Assembly: GCA_002690755.1 (NCBI GenBank)
Contig: NZFT01000039.1
Span: 24,049 to 32,801, forward strand
Length of the DNA stretch: 8,753 nt
Source: Phycisphaerae bacterium
GTDB taxonomy: Bacteria; Planctomycetota; Phycisphaerae; Phycisphaerales; SM1A02
Direction: 5' to 3'
Part shown: piece after piece, positions 5,988 through 8,753 of the stretch
How positions within the stretch are numbered: the first letter of the stretch is position 1
Layout of the letters: each line of letters begins with the position of its first letter
The notes under the pieces: model-generated
What the model was told of the DNA's origin: nothing
What the model saw: only the letters and a program-made list of their open reading frames with translations
Databases searched by the model: none
Program-made: the position numbers and the translations under genes

Positions 5988-6878
5988 ATGAAACGGATCG
6001 TACGGATGGGAGACATCCGGACGTCGCCCCTCGCGAGGTCACTCAGGCAGGACGCCATGACAACCGTATTCGTCTCAGAAAAACGCCCGTCGCACGGGTG
6101 CGGTCGGTGGTTCGAACGAATCGCCCGACGCGCCCCTCGTCCGGTGCTCACGGCTTCGGTCGTGGGTGCCGCGTTCATAGGACTGTCCGGCTGTGACACG
6201 CCGGAACGGAAGTTGCAGCCGTCGGCGCCGCTCGTGGCGCCTTATGCAGCGACGCTCGTGGTCGCGCCATTCGGCAACGACTCCGGGGTGGTGATCCGGC
6301 CTGAACAGCAGGCATCGGTCTCCGACAAGCTGGTCGTCGCACTCAACGGCGTGGACGGCTGGCAGGCGGTCCCCCTGAATCGCACGCTCGAGGCCATGCG
6401 GCAGGTCGGACTCGCCGAGATTCGAACTCTCGACGAGGCACGCTCGATCCTGCGGCTCGTCGGCGGCGACGGCATCGTCGTCGGAACGATCACGGAATGG
6501 AATCCCTACGAGCCGCCGCGCTTCGGCGCGAACATCCTGCTCGTCGCGGACGAGGCGGAGGTTCAGGCGGCGTTCGAATCCCGACGACTGACCGGACGCA
6601 CCGGCGGCTTCGCTTCGAACCCCGAGGCCCCGGTCCGAACGCTCACCGACGTCGTGGCCGTCTTCGACGCCACGAATCACACGGTTCGTGGTCAGGTCCG
6701 GGAGTACGCCAAGAGCAACGACGACGTGACGGACGGATTCGATCCGCCGGAACGCTACTACCTGATGGTGTTCGACCACTGGTTGGACTTCGCGGCATCT
6801 GAACTGGTGTCGAACCTCGTCGATCACGAACGGACCCGGGTGACCAGCGTTCGGGCCTCGATGTCGTCGGACACCTGA
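5988..6878 (+). CDS. Lipoprotein, tentatively CsgG/LpoB-like
   Basis: The product is 296 residues from ATG 5988. A hydrophobic segment (~52-66) ends in the lipobox LSGC with Cys69, so the mature protein is a lipoprotein in the envelope. After it, LVVAPFGNDSG (90-100), a helix with VSDKLVVAL (111-119), and DGIVVGTITEWNPYEPPRFG (161-180) follow the order seen in CsgG/LpoB-type domains: a beta-strand with an 'APF.N.SG' turn, then a helix, then 'GTITEW'. I judge this by pattern only. The C-terminal ~110 residues are unassigned. The start is uncertain. ATG 5988 has GAGAGA 7 nt upstream but gives a very long n-region; ATG 6057 (273 residues, AGGA 4 nt upstream) gives a still long but more usual 45-residue signal. 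The terminator at 5861-5901 and the 163-bp gap suggest its own promoter. The role could be an accessory to cell-wall synthesis or secretion, but this is unproven. Confidence 0.8.
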   Translation: MKRIVRMGDIRTSPLARSLRQDAMTTVFVSEKRPSHGCGRWFERIARRAPRPVLTASVVGAAFIGLSGCDTPERKLQPSAPLVAPYAATLVVAPFGNDSGVVIRPEQQASVSDKLVVALNGVDGWQAVPLNRTLEAMRQVGLAEIRTLDEARSILRLVGGDGIVVGTITEWNPYEPPRFGANILLVADEAEVQAAFESRRLTGRTGGFASNPEAPVRTLTDVVAVFDATNHTVRGQVREYAKSNDDVTDGFDPPERYYLMVFDHWLDFAASELVSNLVDHERTRVTSVRASMSSDT

Positions 6879-7193
6879 TCAGCCGGAATCCATCGTGTGA
6901 AAACGTTCGATGAGCCTGGCTCGCCTTCGGCGACCGGGTGGCGGTCCGGTCCTCGAACGCGTCGGAAATTCACGGATCGGAAAGCCCGATTCGAGCGTCC
7001 TGAAGGGGGTCGAGCGGAGACGAAGACGGATTTTTTCAGAAGTCCGGTAAGGGGACTGAACCCGGTCCCCTTCCGCGTCGATATCGGAACGGTGAGCCTC
7101 GTGCTTCGGGCGACGGAATGCCCGGCAAACGAGCGATTCAAACGTGGCAGCGGATGTCCTTTCGAGGCGTCCCCAGACAAAGGTTCGCAAGCG
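6879..7193. other. 315-bp non-coding stretch upstream of xerC
   Basis: The xerC frame is open back to a GTG at 6897, but the upstream part encodes Arg/Gly/Pro-rich sequence unlike any Xer N-terminus, so I treat it as non-coding. It holds a small stem ATCGG / CCGAT (6976-6980 with 6986-6990) enclosed by CTCGA / TCGAG (6952-6956 with 6991-6995), a run of six T (7031-7036), and the hairpin at 7049-7072. No stem directly precedes the T-run, so no clear terminator serves the upstream lipoprotein. No good sigma-70 promoter is evident. Confidence 0.45.
7049..7072. other. Perfect 8-bp hairpin in the xerC leader
   Basis: AAGGGGAC (7049-7056) pairs exactly with GTCCCCTT (7065-7072) around the 8-nt loop TGAACCCG. 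It starts 12 nt after the T6 run and ends 121 bp before the xerC ATG. Neither strand has a T-run after the stem, so a terminator is unlikely; a protein-binding dyad or mRNA leader structure would fit. Confidence 0.45.
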
Positions 7194-8198
7194 ATGCCAA
7201 CTCCACTCCCTCTCGTCCAGCAGTTCCTCGACTACCTCGTGGACGAACGACATTTCAGCCCCTACACCGCCCGTTGCTACGGTCTCGACCTTCGCCAGTA
7301 CGGTGAATTCCTGGCCGACGAGTACGACGCGAACGCCACCCCCGAGGCGGAGGCCGCCTCCCTCTCGGCACGGACCGCGGACGTCTCCGCCGGGATCGAC
7401 GAGCGCACCGTTTCCGGACTGATGCTCGCAGCCGACGTGGATCGCATCCGAGGGTTCCTCGGTTGGATGGCCGACCGCGACTATTCCGCGGCGACCACCG
7501 CCCGCAAGATCGCCACCCTCCGCTCCTTCCACAAGTGGATGGAGAAGCGAAGCCTCATCGAAGTGAATCCGATGCTCGCGGTCCGCACCCCGAAGCAGGC
7601 CAAGCGGCTTCCCAAGGCGGTCTCCGTGGAGCAGATCGAACAGCTCCTCGCCGCGCCGGACGACACCGTCCTGCTCGGCGCCCGGGACCGTGCGATCCTC
7701 GAGACCCTCTACTCCACCGGGATTCGTGTGAGTGAAGTCGTGGGGATCAACCGGGGTGACCTGGACGACACCGGCGAGGCGATTCTCATCCGCGGCAAGG
7801 GTCGTCGGGAGCGAATGGTCCCGTTGGGCTCGCACGCACTCGCCGCCCTTCGCAACTACGTGGGCAGGCACGATACGGAGCTCGCGGAGGCCGGCATGAA
7901 GGCCGACCCCGATTCCCCGCTGTTCGTGAACAAGCATGGTGGTCGTCTCAGCAGTCGTTCGGTGCGACGAAAGGTGACCAAGTACCTGGAGCAGGTCGGT
8001 CTCGATCCCGAGATCAGCCCGCACACCATCCGCCACAGCTTCGCCACGCACCTGCTCGACAACGGCGCCGACCTTCGATCGGTGCAGGAGCTGCTGGGAC
8101 ACCAGTCGCTTTCGAGCACGCAGGTCTACACCCATCTCTCGAGCCGGCGGGTCCGGGACTCCTACGACAAGGCCCACCCCAGGGCCGAAGCAGGCTGA
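7194..8198 (+). CDS. xerC: Tyrosine recombinase XerC (chromosome dimer resolution)
   Basis: This 334-residue Xer-type site-specific recombinase should act at the chromosomal dif site with a XerD partner to resolve dimers. The N-terminal core-binding domain (~1-130) begins with LVQQFLDYLVDERHFSPYTA. The catalytic domain carries the whole active site: Arg178 (STGIRVSE), Lys202 (RGKGRRE), His277 and Arg280 (SPHTIRHSF), His303 (LGHQ) and the nucleophile Tyr312 (VYTHL). It ends with the usual HPRA. Motifs such as RHSFATHLLDNGADLRSVQE and RSFHKWM look more like XerC than XerD, but paralogue choice is not certain. Usual Xer length is ~300; the extra ~30 residues are an Ala/Glu-rich insertion around 45-80. 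The ATG at 7194 is chosen because homology begins at once and AAAGG lies 10 nt upstream. A strong hairpin follows 29 bp after the stop. Confidence 0.95.
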   Translation: MPTPLPLVQQFLDYLVDERHFSPYTARCYGLDLRQYGEFLADEYDANATPEAEAASLSARTADVSAGIDERTVSGLMLAADVDRIRGFLGWMADRDYSAATTARKIATLRSFHKWMEKRSLIEVNPMLAVRTPKQAKRLPKAVSVEQIEQLLAAPDDTVLLGARDRAILETLYSTGIRVSEVVGINRGDLDDTGEAILIRGKGRRERMVPLGSHALAALRNYVGRHDTELAEAGMKADPDSPLFVNKHGGRLSSRSVRRKVTKYLEQVGLDPEISPHTIRHSFATHLLDNGADLRSVQELLGHQSLSSTQVYTHLSSRRVRDSYDKAHPRAEAG

Positions 8199-8227
8199 AC
8201 ACGCCCCGCGTGCACCGACGTTCATCG

Positions 8228-8257
8228 ACGACGCCCCGCGAATCCGCGGGGCGTCGT
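8228..8257. terminator. Strong hairpin after xerC, probably bidirectional
   Basis: A perfect 13-bp stem, ACGACGCCCCGCG (8228-8240) against CGCGGGGCGTCGT (8245-8257), has a 4-nt loop. It lies between the convergent ends of xerC (8198) and the right-edge gene (8328). The T-tract is poor on the plus strand (TTCACATTCTTCC) and absent on the minus strand. The left arm's ACGCCCCGCG is repeated exactly at 8201-8210, so the right arm (8245-8254) could pair with either copy. Confidence 0.75.
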
Positions 8258-8327
8258 TCACATTCTTCCGGCCGGGGCGTCGGGTCGGTGCCGCGATCCA
8301 TCGAGGGACTTCGTCCGATCGAGGGCG

Positions 8328-8753
8328 TCACGCGATGAGCACCCCCGCGAAGAGCTGCTCCTGCCGCCACTGCATGCTTTCGGCGCCACGTTGCCGGATC
8401 GCTCTCGGCAGGGCGAGATGAATGGAGACCGGATCGATCAACTCGATCTCGTTCGACGTCTCGTGGACTCCCAGTCGGAAGGCGGCGCCGGCCCAGTCCA
8501 CCCGCACCGTTCCGCACTCCATCCCTTCGTGGCTTCGAAGTCGTCCGCCGTGACTTCGCGGGTATCGGCTCGCGGCGGCGAGGTGAAGATCGATCACCTC
8601 GCCTCGCAACGCGGTCGGGACCCGTATCGGCTGGTGGATCACGCCGAAATCCCCGCCGCCGCAGGTGAACGCGATGTGGATGTCATCGCCACCATGCCCC
8701 ACCGCGAAGCACGGTCCGGTCGGTCGAAGATGGACGACCACGTGGGCGGGATT
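8328..8753 (-). CDS. Unrecognised protein, N-terminus cut by window edge
   Basis: The minus-strand frame is open from the right edge to the TGA at 8330-8328: 141 codons seen. A GTG at 8741 could be the start (137 residues), but four further sense codons precede it to the edge, so the true start may lie outside. Codon third positions are mostly G or C in this frame, as in the neighbouring genes, which supports coding. The product has many beta-like stretches (GDDIHIAFTCGGGDFGVIH; GTVRVDWAGAAFRLGVH), several His residues, two Cys (Cys30 and Cys76, counting from the edge codon) and no membrane segment or signal in the visible part. It may be the C-terminal beta-rich domain of a larger enzyme. 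I do not recognise a family and assign no function. It converges on xerC and is separated from it by the 8228-8257 hairpin. Confidence 0.7.
   Translation of the reverse strand, partial: NPAHVVVHLRPTGPCFAVGHGGDDIHIAFTCGGGDFGVIHQPIRVPTALRGEVIDLHLAAASRYPRSHGGRLRSHEGMECGTVRVDWAGAAFRLGVHETSNEIELIDPVSIHLALPRAIRQRGAESMQWRQEQLFAGVLIA

Noticed and set aside
6897..7193. N-terminal extension of XerC to a GTG at 6897
   Set aside because: The extra 99 residues do not resemble any Xer N-terminus and contain the 7049-7072 hairpin. Homology begins right after the ATG at 7194.
6879..7193. A dif recombination site next to xerC
   Set aside because: I looked for two 11-bp imperfectly inverted arms around a 6-bp centre and found none; the hairpin present has the wrong geometry.
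6879..8261. 460-residue minus-strand frame opposite xerC
   Set aside because: XerC on the plus strand has the complete catalytic set; the minus frame is its shadow and has no recognisable domain.
1..8753. Insertion sequence, CRISPR array or rRNA
   Set aside because: No transposase, no regularly spaced repeats and no rRNA-like stretch were seen; the only recombinase is the housekeeping-type XerC.

Overview
This is a GC-rich (clearly above 60 % by eye) bacterial chromosomal window with strongly GC-biased third codon positions. Two proteins with lipobox signal peptides point to a Gram-negative-type envelope. A Planctomycetota (Phycisphaerae-like) origin is my best guess from the overall style: long lipoprotein N-termini, a SNF2 plus SWIM pair, and an XerC with an inserted segment. 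No taxonomic marker in the window proves it. I see no insertion sequence, phage gene, CRISPR array or rRNA.

Left third, minus strand (about 1-4017), reading right to left. A tRNA-Lys(TTT) at 3945-4017 has a good -10 box just upstream. It is followed after 91 bp by a 1102-residue SNF2-family ATPase (545-3853). The ATPase overlaps by 4 bp a SWIM zinc-finger protein that runs off the left edge (1-548). The SWIM gene was found by translating the edge by hand. Its GTG start lies inside the ATPase stop (GTGA), and its Shine-Dalgarno sequence is formed by the Glu codons of the ATPase C-terminus. The two are therefore almost certainly translationally coupled and probably act together on DNA or nucleoprotein.

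Middle, plus strand (4018-6878). A 412-bp non-coding stretch with small inverted repeats leads to a lipoprotein carrying a TolB-like beta-propeller (4430-5824). That gene ends in a strong intrinsic terminator (5861-5901). A second, smaller lipoprotein follows (5988-6878), with a tentative CsgG/LpoB-like domain. The terminator argues that the two are separate transcription units, although both should sit in the cell envelope.

Right third. A 315-bp non-coding stretch with a perfect 8-bp hairpin precedes xerC (7194-8198), a tyrosine recombinase with all catalytic residues and an unusually long N-terminal domain. xerC ends at a strong 13-bp hairpin (8228-8257). The hairpin separates it from a convergent, unrecognised gene on the minus strand (8328 to the right edge).

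Most of the window is housekeeping in character. The part most worth a second look is the coupled SNF2-SWIM module beside the tRNA gene, followed by the xerC insertion and the unassigned lipoprotein.
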